Shown here piece after piece: positions 7,033 through 15,035 of a stretch of 29,629 nucleotides of DNA. The notes under the pieces were generated by a model. The model made no database searches and was not told the DNA's origin. It saw only the letters and a list, made by a program, of their open reading frames with translations. The stretch's first letter is position 1; every line of letters begins with the position of its first letter. The DNA is taken from positions 1-29,629 of the forward strand of contig JAIYAJ010000080.1 of assembly GCA_027489105.1 (NCBI GenBank). The letters run 5' to 3'. Made by a program: the position numbers and the translations under genes. The stretch is from Zymomonas sp. (GTDB lineage: Bacteria > Pseudomonadota > Alphaproteobacteria > Sphingomonadales > Sphingomonadaceae).

Positions 7033-8284
7033 ACCAACAGGGGCGGAGGAGTGCTTCGTCTATGTCACGCTGCCGGGTGAGACCGAGGCGGTTACCGCCG
7101 GGCGCTACGTCCGCGAGACGAACCGGCAAGGCGTCACCACCGGGCGCTTCGTCTATGGCAGAAGCTATCTCGCGCGGCCCGATGCTGTTGAAATCGATCC
7201 GGCAGAACTGAAGCTCGGCGCGCGCACCTATGAAACGGTGCTGATGAAGGGCCTGTTCGGCGCATTGCGGGATGCAGGCCCGGACTATTGGGGGCGTCGC
7301 GTCATCGAGAAGCACGCCGGGCTGACCGAACTTGGCGAACTCGACTATCTCCTTCACTCGCCCGATGACCGCGCCGGAGCGCTTGGTTTCGGCCTGGGAC
7401 AAGCGCCGCCGGCACCCGTGCGCGTCTTTAACCGCACGCTCGATCTCGCCCGCCTTCAGGAGATCGCCGATCGGCTGGTGAACGACGAGCCGCGCGCCAC
7501 GAACACCGAGGCGGTGCAGGTGGAGGAACTGCTGCTGCTCGGCACCTCGATGGGCGGCGCACGGCCGAAAGCCGTCGTCGAGGATGCGGACGGGCTGTGG
7601 CTCGCCAAGTTCAATCGCGCCGACGACAAATGGAACATGGCGCGGGTTGAGCATGCCATGCTGCTGCTGGCGCGCGCTTGCGGCCTTCTCACCGCGACAA
7701 GCCGTGTCGACACCATCGGCGACCGGGATGTGTTGCTGGTCAAGCGCTTCGATCGGGAGAAGGTCGCCAAGGGTTACACGCGCGCCCGCATGGTGAGCGC
7801 TCTCACGCTGTTGCGCGCAGACGAGACCCAGCGTGAGCGCTGGTCCTATGTCGTGCTGGCCGAGGAACTGCGCCGGATCAGCGCTGACCCGAAGCGTGAT
7901 GCGGCCGAACTCTTCCGGCGCATGCTGTTCAACGCGCTGATCTCGAACATCGACGATCACCCGCGCAATCATGCCGTGATCGCGCCGCAACGCGAATGGC
8001 AGCTTTCACCAGCTTATGATCTCACGCCCTCCGTGCCGGTGAGCACCGATCGCCGTGACCTTGCCATGGCGGCCGGCGATCTTGGTCGCTGGGCCAATGC
8101 CCGCAACATGCTGAGCCAGGCGGCGCGCTTCCTTCTCGATCCTGCTGAGGCCAGCGCCATGGTCGATACCATGGAAGAGGCCGTCAAAGGTGGCTGGTAT
8201 CCGATTGCGCGCGGCGCGGGCGTATCCGAAGCGGACTGTGGCACGATCGCCAATGCCTTCGTCTATCCCGGCTTCCGCATGTAA
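7022..8284 (+). CDS. hipA: HipA-family serine/threonine kinase toxin
   Basis: A 420-residue kinase of the HipA family, which inactivates glutamyl-tRNA synthetase in E. coli and thereby triggers ppGpp and dormancy; the target here is unproven. Start ATG 7022 overlaps hipB by 11 bp; the in-frame GTG at 7001 is less likely. Order: HipA_N-like couple domain (residues about 10-125), then the kinase. GTSMGGARPKAVV (174-186) is the ATP-loop with S176 at the place of the autophosphorylated Ser150. NALISNIDDHPRNHAV (304-319) contains catalytic D311 and N316. YDLTP holds Mg-binding D333. All key residues are intact, so the toxin should be active. Downstream the gene faces vapC convergently. Confidence 0.93.
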   Translation: MISRPTGAEECFVYVTLPGETEAVTAGRYVRETNRQGVTTGRFVYGRSYLARPDAVEIDPAELKLGARTYETVLMKGLFGALRDAGPDYWGRRVIEKHAGLTELGELDYLLHSPDDRAGALGFGLGQAPPAPVRVFNRTLDLARLQEIADRLVNDEPRATNTEAVQVEELLLLGTSMGGARPKAVVEDADGLWLAKFNRADDKWNMARVEHAMLLLARACGLLTATSRVDTIGDRDVLLVKRFDREKVAKGYTRARMVSALTLLRADETQRERWSYVVLAEELRRISADPKRDAAELFRRMLFNALISNIDDHPRNHAVIAPQREWQLSPAYDLTPSVPVSTDRRDLAMAAGDLGRWANARNMLSQAARFLLDPAEASAMVDTMEEAVKGGWYPIARGAGVSEADCGTIANAFVYPGFRM

Positions 8285-8460
8285 AGGCCCGAAGGGTTGT
8301 GAAGCCGTGTTCCGGTTATGCCGTATCGCGCGCGCGAAGTGAGCGCCAAGTGAAAGACCACTTCGAAACCCTTCGCCTGCCGGAGGGGCGCCCCCTTAGG
8401 TTCTTCCCTGCGCATTTTGTATGCGGGCGGCGGCAGCGCGATCCATCGCCAGCGGCAAAG

Positions 8461-8515
8461 GTGCGAACCGGGTTCGCACCCGGAGAGGTTCGCAGGTTCG
8501 CACTGGGGTTCGCGC
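8461..8515 (+). repeat. GGTTCGCAC repeat array with hairpin, between hipA and vapC
   Basis: Five copies of a 9-mer lie in 55 bp: inverted GTGCGAACC at 8461-8469, then GGTTCGCAC at 8471-8479, GGTTCGCA at 8487-8494, GGTTCGCAC at 8495-8503 and GGTTCGCGC at 8507-8515. The first two make a near-perfect stem with a 3-base loop (arms 8460-8468 and 8472-8480). The array sits in the 235-bp convergent gap after hipA, whose remaining part shows no gene. It could be a bidirectional terminator, a protein-binding array, or iterons for the P4-type replication module. Confidence 0.7.
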
Positions 8516-8519
8516 GGTA

Positions 8520-8933
8520 TCAGTCTGCGAAGGGATCAAGGATCGTGACGCCTGCCCGGGCGACGTCGGCGATGTTCCACGTGACAAGCGTCAAGTCGTG
8601 GACTTTGGCGGTTGCCGCCAGCAACCCGTCGACCAGCGGCAGTGGATCGGGGACGCTCAAGAGCGCCCAGGCCTCGGCAACGGGCTCGTCAATAGGAAGC
8701 ACACGATCTCCAAGGCGGGTCCGCATCTGCGAGAACCACTTGTCAAAGCGATCGGCCTGATCGGGATCGTTGCGGCGCTTCAGTTCGATACCACGCCGAA
8801 TTTCGGCGAGGACAACGACGCTCGTGCCGATTTCCTTGACAGGCGTTTGGGCGACCCATTTGGCGACGTTCGGGTGCGCCCGCTCTCGCTTGCGGATCTC
8901 GGAAATGACGTTTGTATCGAGGAGGAACTTCAA
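8520..8933 (-). CDS. vapC: VapC/FitB-type PIN-domain RNase toxin
   Basis: A 137-residue PIN-domain endoribonuclease. MKFLLDTNVISEIRK gives D6, VVLAEIRRGIE gives E44, LVDGLLAATA gives D102, and LVTWNIADVA gives the fourth acidic/polar region (N120, D123), so the metal-binding quartet is intact. VapC toxins cut tRNAs or rRNA when the antitoxin is lost; the FitB-like length and the P-V-D-G-L-L-A-A-T-A motif put it in that branch. The start ATG 8931-8933 overlaps the antitoxin stop by 4 bp (ATGA), the normal order antitoxin then toxin. Transcribed toward hipA. Confidence 0.92.
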   Translation of the reverse strand: MKFLLDTNVISEIRKRERAHPNVAKWVAQTPVKEIGTSVVVLAEIRRGIELKRRNDPDQADRFDKWFSQMRTRLGDRVLPIDEPVAEAWALLSVPDPLPLVDGLLAATAKVHDLTLVTWNIADVARAGVTILDPFAD

Positions 8934-9232
8934 AGCTCGACCTCACGCCAGCCCTTCTGGCGCGGTTGATCGAAGATGCCAGCAAATGCATCGTCCGGAA
9001 GATCAGATCCGAAAACGTCGAAAGCAGTTTTCACTTCGGGATCAATCAGCGCCTGCTCCAAGGTGGATCGAAGCATTCTCGCCCGCTCGGGCTCGCCGCG
9101 AAGTGTTTCTGCCAGAGCGCGTATGAGGCCGGTATCCGCTTTGGCGGCTTGAACCTCGACGCGGACAAGGCCGCGAGCAACCGCCCGGCGCCGATGCGTC
9201 GTCGAAGCCTTCCTCTGGGACGTGGTCGCCAT
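8930..9232 (-). CDS. vapB: VapB-like antitoxin of the PIN-domain toxin
   Basis: A 100-residue protein overlapping vapC by 4 bp. The ATG at 9232 has GGAGG seven bases ahead, better than the GTG at 9238. A basic, flexible N-terminus (TTSQRKASTTHRRRAVARGL) precedes VRVEVQAAKADTGLIRALAETLRGEPERARMLRSTLEQAL, which could be a ribbon-helix-helix DNA-binding unit; the C-terminal DDAFAGIFDQPRQKGWREVEL is a typical toxin-wrapping tail. I do not recognise the exact family, so the role rests mainly on the position. It probably represses its own promoter through the dyad at 9260-9275. Confidence 0.78.
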   Translation of the reverse strand: MATTSQRKASTTHRRRAVARGLVRVEVQAAKADTGLIRALAETLRGEPERARMLRSTLEQALIDPEVKTAFDVFGSDLPDDAFAGIFDQPRQKGWREVEL

Positions 9233-9259
9233 GGTCACTCCTCCAAGTCCGAGTTTGTC

Positions 9260-9275
9260 CCGGTTATATCACCGG
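9260..9275 (-). promoter_or_regulatory. Candidate vapBC operator/promoter dyad
   Basis: CCGGT-TATATC-ACCGG is a perfect inverted repeat with 5-bp arms. On the minus strand the centre reads as TATAAC-like -10 DNA about 30 bp before the antitoxin start, so a dimeric antitoxin bound here would occlude the promoter. Short arms make chance occurrence possible. Confidence 0.4.
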
Positions 9276-9398
9276 TAGTTGTTAACGCTATCTGAATCCT
9301 GTGCTCGGATGTCGCACCGAAAGTTGAATGCGTATCGCGAAGACAGCCGCCTGTTCCCCAACCGCCTATGCTTTTCCATCGCTTAGCGAAGCGCCGTT

Positions 9399-9872
9399 TC
9401 ATCTATCCAGACTGCGCGCCTCGATGGCGATGATCGCCAGATCGCGATAGCGCGCCATCGCCTTTGGGCTCGTTGAAACCGGATTGATCTCGATGGCCTT
9501 AAGGCCTTCGATATCGCCCGCCTCGGCGAGCGCGACCAGCTTGGCGAGCTTCGCCCGAAACCGCGCATGCGTCGGCTTCGAGAAATCCGGCGCTGCCGGA
9601 AGCGCGCCCGATTGCGCCTGCTCGATAATCGCCTTGCGCTTGCCGGCTTTCGGGCCACTCTGCCAGGAAGCGGCATTCGCTTGTGCAATCGGATGTTCGG
9701 CCAGCGTTGGATCGGCGATGCTGATCTCGGGCTCGCGCTTGTCGATGGCTCGCCATCCGAACCGGCCATCGGGCGTCCTGAACACGTCGAACTCGCCGGG
9801 CTTCAGCCCGGCGCGCTGCGCACCGCGCTGGGCATTGAACTTCCTGTCGTAGGTCATTGCTTCCGTGGTCAT
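9399..9872 (-). CDS. Conserved-hypothetical protein, second gene of a two-gene unit
   Basis: A 157-residue soluble protein. The N-terminal part (KFNAQRGAQRAGLKPGEFDVFRTPDGRFGWRAIDKR) looks like a small beta domain; residues about 95-155 (KPTHARFRAKLAKLVALAEAGDIEGLKAIEINPVSTSPKAMARYRDLAIIAIEAR) form a helical domain that I have seen in plasmid- and island-borne hypothetical proteins of Rhizobiales and sphingomonads. No catalytic motif is visible. Start ATG 9872 has AGAAGGAG seven bases ahead. It lies 24 bp after the 83-residue gene at 9897, so both are probably one transcript. The function is unknown. Confidence 0.7.
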   Translation of the reverse strand: MTTEAMTYDRKFNAQRGAQRAGLKPGEFDVFRTPDGRFGWRAIDKREPEISIADPTLAEHPIAQANAASWQSGPKAGKRKAIIEQAQSGALPAAPDFSKPTHARFRAKLAKLVALAEAGDIEGLKAIEINPVSTSPKAMARYRDLAIIAIEARSLDR

Positions 9873-9896
9873 GGCCGTGCTCCTTCTGTTTGGGGT

Positions 9897-10148
9897 TCAG
9901 TTCGAGGTGACAAGCGCCGAGCGACCTTCGGCGGTGACGCCGTAGATCAGCGGCAGGCGCTTGCCGAACGGGCTCGGGTTCTCGGCGACGAGGCGCATCG
10001 CCTCGATCCGCGCATCTTCAAGGGTCGGCGCGCTCGCCCGGGCGAAACGCCCGGTTCCAAGGAACAGGGCGACATCGAAGCGAACGGCCTGGGCAAGGAC
10101 CGCCGCGTTGGCGGCGTCGGCGGGATGAACTTTGCGGCGGCTTTTCAT
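9897..10148 (-). CDS. Small conserved-hypothetical protein, first gene of a two-gene unit
   Basis: An 83-residue protein: a basic start (MKSRRKVHPADAANAAVLAQA), then RFDVALFLGTGRFARASAPTLEDARIEAMRLVAENPSPFGKRLPLIYGVTAEGRSALVTS, a strand-helix-strand unit in which the protein residues alternate as in small nucleic-acid-associated folds. Similar sequences are known only as hypothetical proteins of alphaproteobacterial plasmids and islands. It is followed closely by the 157-residue gene. A GGAGA ribosome binding site lies before ATG 10148. Upstream lies a 234-bp gap with the inverted repeat at 10285-10315. The function is unknown. Confidence 0.68.
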   Translation of the reverse strand: MKSRRKVHPADAANAAVLAQAVRFDVALFLGTGRFARASAPTLEDARIEAMRLVAENPSPFGKRLPLIYGVTAEGRSALVTSN

Positions 10149-10284
10149 GAGCGATCTCCGTAGGTTACGGGACCGCAGACAGCCTCGACGCCGATTTCAG
10201 AGCAATGCTTATGTCTATGAAAACGCTGAGATATTTTGCACGGCTGATCTGGGGAAACCTAGCCAGATCCTGCCCGCTCGCCCA

Positions 10285-10315
10285 ATTATACCCAAAAGCG
10301 GGAATTGGGTATAAT
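10285..10315. repeat. Inverted repeat ATTATACCC-N13-GGGTATAAT
   Basis: Two perfect 9-bp arms (10285-10293 and 10307-10315) separated by 13 bp, in an AT-rich 234-bp gap between the Mrr gene's stop and the two-gene unit at 10148. Each arm contains TATAAT on one strand, so the dyad could place a -10 element on each side, or be an operator with centres two helical turns apart. A second dyad, GATCTGG/CCAGATC, lies at 10246-10269. Nothing else is recognisable in this gap. Confidence 0.6.
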
Positions 10316-10382
10316 GGCCCCCCAAGGTCGCTTGACTCCAATAAACACAAAGAGCCGAAGCATTTCGTTTTGCCCGCCGAAG

Positions 10383-11294
10383 TCAGTCTTCGCCGAAAAA
10401 GTCTTCATCGAGGCGCTTGAACTCCAGAATTCTGCTTGATCGAACGCCTACTGAATGCTCGATCATGAGCTCGGTGAGGCGCTTGCCATCAATCAGGATG
10501 ATCCGTTGTGGAATTCGTGCGGCAAACTCAATGGCCTGAGACGAGAACGTCGAAGTCGTGACGAAGACGCCCTTCATCGCTCCAAGGCCAACCAGACTAC
10601 CCGTGAACGCCTGAACCTCCGGGCGTCCGACCGAGGTGCCGGTAGCGTATCGTTTCGCCTGCACGTAAACGCGATCAAGCCCAAGAACATCTTCGTTGAT
10701 CACGCCATCTACACCGCCGTCGCCAGAGCGCCCCAATTGCTCAGAGGCGTTCTTGTGCGACCCGCCGTAACCCATCGCTACCAGCAAATCCACGATCACG
10801 CGTTCGAAGAAGCCTGGGCTATTCTGGAGAATTCGTTCCAGCAGATCAGCCCGAAGAGCTGCTTTGGCGGCGTTGTATGCCGCCTCGACGACCTCTTCTG
10901 GCGTTGAGGCCGAGGGGACAGCGGGAATGGCGGCGCCCGCTTCTTCAGATTGGTCGTTCCTGTAAAACTCGCGGAATGCAGGCATTGTCAGGAGGAACTG
11001 CGTATCGATCTTCACGGGCGGCTTTATAAGGAGCTGTTTGCCGGCCTGGCTGATCGCAAAGCGCCCGCGCCTGGGACTTTCCAGAAATCCGGCCTTGGTA
11101 AGATAGAATTTGGCCCAGTGGATGCGGTTATGAAGAATGCGCTGCTTCCCGCTTGGCAACATTTCCTCGCGTTCCGCGTCGCTCAGACCAAATCGAGCGG
11201 CTACTTCCGCCTCGGCAAGCGGAACCGATGTCTCACCCTTGGCGGCGATCTCCAAGACCGGCAACATCAGCGACTGATAGTCAGGAATTGGCAT
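10383..11294 (-). CDS. mrr: Mrr-type restriction endonuclease
   Basis: A 303-residue protein with an N-terminal Mrr_N winged-helix DNA-binding domain (residues about 1-90, MPIPDYQSLMLPVLEIA...GFLESPRRGRFAISQAG) and a C-terminal Mrr_cat nuclease domain: GFFERVIVDLLVAMGYGG with E164, SGDGGVDGVI with D196 and VYVQAKRY with Q212-x-K214, the D-n-QxK variant of the PD-(D/E)xK site. Mrr enzymes cut methylated foreign DNA (type IV restriction). The chosen ATG 11294 overlaps the hsdR stop by 14 bp with GAGG six bases ahead; an in-frame ATG at 11306 is the alternative. Its location as last gene of the type I operon means it is co-made with a methyltransferase. Confidence 0.9.
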   Translation of the reverse strand: MPIPDYQSLMLPVLEIAAKGETSVPLAEAEVAARFGLSDAEREEMLPSGKQRILHNRIHWAKFYLTKAGFLESPRRGRFAISQAGKQLLIKPPVKIDTQFLLTMPAFREFYRNDQSEEAGAAIPAVPSASTPEEVVEAAYNAAKAALRADLLERILQNSPGFFERVIVDLLVAMGYGGSHKNASEQLGRSGDGGVDGVINEDVLGLDRVYVQAKRYATGTSVGRPEVQAFTGSLVGLGAMKGVFVTTSTFSSQAIEFAARIPQRIILIDGKRLTELMIEHSVGVRSSRILEFKRLDEDFFGED

Positions 11295-14200
11295 CGGCAG
11301 CCTCATCGCTTGGCACTGGCCCGGGCGCTGGTAGGCGGAGTTTCCGATATGCTTCTGACGAGAGCCAACCAGTCACGACCTTCTGGAACGACTTATCGTT
11401 CATGAACCGCGCGAAAATCTCCTCGTTCTGGTCCATGCGTTCGACAAACAGCGCCTCAAGCAGGTTCTTGAATACGAGTTCGAACTTGTCGCCGGGATTG
11501 ACGGCCGCGGCCTGCTTCAACGCTGCATCGGAGATTGCCGCTTCCACGATCTGGTCGAAGAACAGCTGGTCGGCCTGATTGAAGTCGGTGCCGAACCGGT
11601 CGTTGACGACATCAATGAGCCGCGAAAGCGGCACGGCTCCCTCGTGCAGCACACCAGTTCCGACCTCGGATGGGCCGTCCAGCCGATTGGCCTGGCCATC
11701 GCTCAGGCTGATCGAGCCTTCACTGATCTTCTGCAGGCGGTAGTATTCGAGCCGCACCTCGTCATCGAATTGGTAGGACGGCCCGGCGCCACGCTTTGGC
11801 AGCTTGGTCGCGAGGTGGCGCAGAAAAACATAGAGGCGTTCGAGGTCCGTGTCCTGATAGGGAATGATCTGGCTGAGGAATCCGTAGAGACTGCAAAAGG
11901 CCATCAACTTGCCGCGCCACAGCTCGGCCTCGTCTGGCTTCTCCTGCTGAAGCTCTTTGAAACGGGCCACACACGGATCAAGCGCGGCGTTCATCAACTG
12001 ATGATCGTTTGGGCTCTGGCGCTGGCGCGGCTTGAAATAAACTGCGCTGAAACGTTCAACGTCCGCGACGACATAGATGCCGTCGGCGTCGAGTTCGCTC
12101 TTGATCTCATACATTCGGGCGGGGTCGACATCCTCACCAACCTCTGCGCCTTCGAAATAGGTCTTGAACGCTTCGCGGATTTCGTCGCGCTCATTGACGA
12201 AATCGAGCACGAAGGTGTCCTCTTTCAACGGATGGATGCGGTTCAGGCGGGATAGGGTTTGCACCGCCTGGATGCCGGCAAGCCGCCGGTCGACATACAT
12301 CGTGTGGAGAAGCGGCTGGTCGAACCCCGTCTGGTATTTCTCGGCGACGAGCAGCACCTGATATTCCTGGGTGGCGAAGACCTCCGGCAGTTCCTTCTCA
12401 CGGACGCCGAGATTCATGCCCTCCTCGGTGTAGGTGACATCCTTCAGCTTGTCGTCCGTGACGACTCCGGAGAAGGCCACCAGCGATTTGATGGCATAGC
12501 CCTTTTCATTGATGTAGCGGTCGAAGCTCTGCTTGTAGCGCACCGCTTCGAGGCGGGAACCCGTCACAACCATAGCTTTGGCCCGGCCGCCGATCTTGTG
12601 CTGGGTCGCGGCGTGGAAATGCTCGATCATTACCTCGGTTTTCTGAGCGATGTTGTGCGGATGGAGCTTGAGGAACCGCGCCAGCGCGCGTGCCGCCTTC
12701 TTCCGCTCGACGTTCGGATCGTCCTCGCTCGCCTTGAGGAGCCGGAAATAGGTGGCGTAGGTCGTGTAGTGCTTCAGCACATCGAGGATGAAACCTTCCT
12801 CGATGGCTTGCCGCATCGTGTAGCGATGCGCGGGCTTGTCGTCGCGTCCGAACACCTTGAAGGTCTTGTGCTTCGGCGTCGCGGTGAAGGCGAAGAAGCT
12901 CAAGTTCGCCTGCCGTCCGCGCTTCGCCATCGAGCGGTATAGTTCCTCGACATCCTCTTCGTCGTTCTCGGCCATGTATTTTGCGGCTTCCTCGCGAAGA
13001 CCCTGGCCGCCGAGTACCTCCTTGAGATCGGTCGCCGTTTCGCCGCCCTGCGAGCTGTGGGCCTCGTCGATGATCACGGCGCAACGCCGTGACTTCAGCG
13101 TGCCACCATCGGCATCGCCGCGCTCTTCCGCCATCTTGGCGAGCTGGCGCGAGACGAAGGGGAACTTCTGCAAGGTGGTGATGATGATCGGCACGGCGCT
13201 TTCGAGCGCTTCGGCAAGCTGGCGCGAGCTTTCGTCGATCTTCTGCACCACGCCATGCTTGTGCTCGAACTGGTAGATCGTGTCCTGCAACTGCTTGTCC
13301 AGCACCACGCGATCAGTGATTACGATAACGCTGTCGAACACGCGCGCGTTCTTGTCGTCATGCAGCGACGCCAGCCGGTGAGTGAGCCAGCCGATGGTGT
13401 TGCTCTTGCCGCTGCCGGCCGAGTGCTCGATCAGATAGTTGTTGCCCACGCCCTCGCGCTGCGCCTGATCCAGCAGCGAGCGAACCGCTTCGAGCTGGTG
13501 ATAGCGCGGAAAGATCATCGTCTCCTTTTTGACCTTACGGCCCTGATCGTCGCGCTTCTCCTCGATCTGCAGATGGATGAAACGTGCCAGCAGATCGAGC
13601 AGGCTGTCCCGCTGCAACACCTCTTCCCAGAGATAGGCCGTGCGGTAGCTGCGCCCCTTTGGATCGGGCGCATTGCCCGCGCCGCCGTTGTTGCCCTTGT
13701 TGAAGGGCAGGAAGTGCGTGGCCTGTCCCGCCAGGCGTGTGGTCATGAACACCGTATCGGTGTCGGCCGCGAAGTGGACCAGCATCCGCCGCTTGAACTC
13801 GAAGATCGGCTCGCGTGGGTCGCGGTCGTTGCGGTACTGCCGCAAGGCATGCTCGACCGTCTGCCCGGTCATCGGGTTCTTGAGTTCGACCGAGGCGACC
13901 GGAATCCCGTTGACGCTGAGTGCCACGTCCAGCGACTTTTCGGACGACTTCGAGAAATGCAGTTGCCGGGTGATGCCGACGCGGTTGGCCGCGTAGCGCG
14001 CCTCAAGCTCGGGGTTGAGCCCATGCGCCGCCTTGAAGAAGGCCACGCGCAAGGTCTTGCCGTAGCATTTGAAGCCGTGGCGCAAGGTGGAAAGCGAACC
14101 TTCCCGATCCATCCACTTGGTGAGATCGGTGAGGATTTGCGCGCCGGTCTTCTCCCCGTGCAGTGCTTCCAGCGCTTTCCACTCCTTGGGCTGGGTGGCG

Positions 14201-14343
14201 CGGATGAAGGCCACCACCGTCTCCGGAAAGATCGCCCGCTCGCGGTCGAAGCCCGCCGCAGGTTCCGGCACGGCGCCGTTGGCCAGCATCGTCGCTTCAA
14301 TGACGGTCTCGAAAGCGCCTTCCGAATGCCGGGCGTGGTTCAT
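11281..14343 (-). CDS. hsdR: Type I restriction endonuclease subunit R
   Basis: A 1020-residue HsdR motor-nuclease. The N-terminal nuclease domain has [20 protein letters not shown] with D139 and E153-x-K155 of the PD-(D/E)xK site. The SF2 translocase follows: [10 protein letters not shown] (Walker A, 307-316), [10 protein letters not shown] (DEAH 426-429) and [10 protein letters not shown] (motif III, 487-490), then [22 protein letters not shown]-type motifs V-VI near 710-740 with QTLSRLNR. The length and the order of motifs are normal, so it should be functional with HsdM and HsdS. It starts at ATG 14343, only 2 bp after the stop of the HNH gene, with GGAGG upstream inside that gene. It is separated from hsdS by two Septu-like genes rather than directly following it. 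Confidence 0.95.
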   Translation of the reverse strand: [1020 protein letters not shown]

Positions 14344-14345
14344 GG

Positions 14346-15035
14346 CTAGACTTGGCCTCCGGGTCGCGGCTGGACATTCTCGGTCTGATCAAAGCAAGTA
14401 AATGCTGTGCCGACAAACGCTTCGCGAAATCTCCTTCTCATGTCTGCGTCGTGGGAGAACTGTACCCAATAGATTGAGAACATTCCCTTACCCTTCGCGA
14501 CTTCCACGATAAGCTCGCGCGTTTCAGGAGTGTCCTGTTGGGCGAGAATTTCTTTGCAACGTTCGGCCTTCTGCCAAGCCTCCTTTCGCTTAAGCCAACG
14601 CTTGTCTGATTCAGTTGGACGCCGACCTGGCGTCGGGTTTCCCGGGTCCTTGTCCAGGCCTGTGAGCTGGATCAGCGCTTCGGCTTTCGCTCGAATGGCT
14701 GGCGGCAAAGTCGCGCTCGACTTAACCAGCCCTCCCGGACCGTATTCGAAGGCGCGAAGGGTGTTGTCGAGATCCGGCCAAAGAAAGTTCGGAATGGCAA
14801 CCGGCTGAGCCCCCTTGCTTGAATTGCAATGTACGCAACCCAACAAGAAATTGGTCCACGTGTTTCGCAGAGCTGTTTGCAAGTCCTTCGGCTGCACATG
14901 CTCCACCGCCAAATTTGTTTCGATCTGCCGTTCGCAATAGCTGCAGTAGTCGCCGAGCCGCGCTTGCAGATCTGGGCCGGCATCCTGATAATTTGTGTAG
15001 ACCTTTGGCGCGGCCCCTCGCTCAACTGGCCGCAT
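14346..15035 (-). CDS. HNH endonuclease, PtuB-like (Septu)
   Basis: A 229-residue HNH nuclease starting at ATG 15035, with GAGGGGGG as ribosome binding site and overlapping the ATPase gene by 14 bp; the longer frame upstream is a shadow. GDYCSYCERQIETNLAVEHVQPKDL gives the zinc knuckle C31-x2-C34 and E45-H46; WTNFLLGCVHCNSSKGAQ gives C67-x2-C70 and N71, the treble-clef HNH fold. The start MRPVERG and this zinc-finger layout match the HNH partner of AAA ATPases in Septu (PtuB, TIGR02646-type). The C-terminal helical half (RKEAWQKAERCKEILAQQDTPETRELIVEVAKGKGMFSIYW) is also as in that family. It presumably cleaves nucleic acid when the ATPase senses infection. The subtype is not certain. Confidence 0.85.
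   Translation of the reverse strand: MRPVERGAAPKVYTNYQDAGPDLQARLGDYCSYCERQIETNLAVEHVQPKDLQTALRNTWTNFLLGCVHCNSSKGAQPVAIPNFLWPDLDNTLRAFEYGPGGLVKSSATLPPAIRAKAEALIQLTGLDKDPGNPTPGRRPTESDKRWLKRKEAWQKAERCKEILAQQDTPETRELIVEVAKGKGMFSIYWVQFSHDADMRRRFREAFVGTAFTCFDQTENVQPRPGGQV

Noticed and set aside
6671..7990. 439-codon minus-strand frame opposite hipBA
   Set aside because: HipA on the plus strand has every catalytic motif; the antisense product resembles no family.
8461..8515. CRISPR array
   Set aside because: Units are 9 bp with irregular 1-7 bp gaps and no spacers; there are no cas genes in the window.
9380..9393. Hairpin CGCTT-AGCG-AAGCG after the 157-residue gene as a terminator
   Set aside because: A 5-bp stem without a T-run is too weak to call.
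13255..14349. 364-codon plus-strand frame opposite hsdR
   Set aside because: hsdR is intact on the minus strand, and the plus-strand product is repetitive Val/Leu/Gln-rich antisense sequence.
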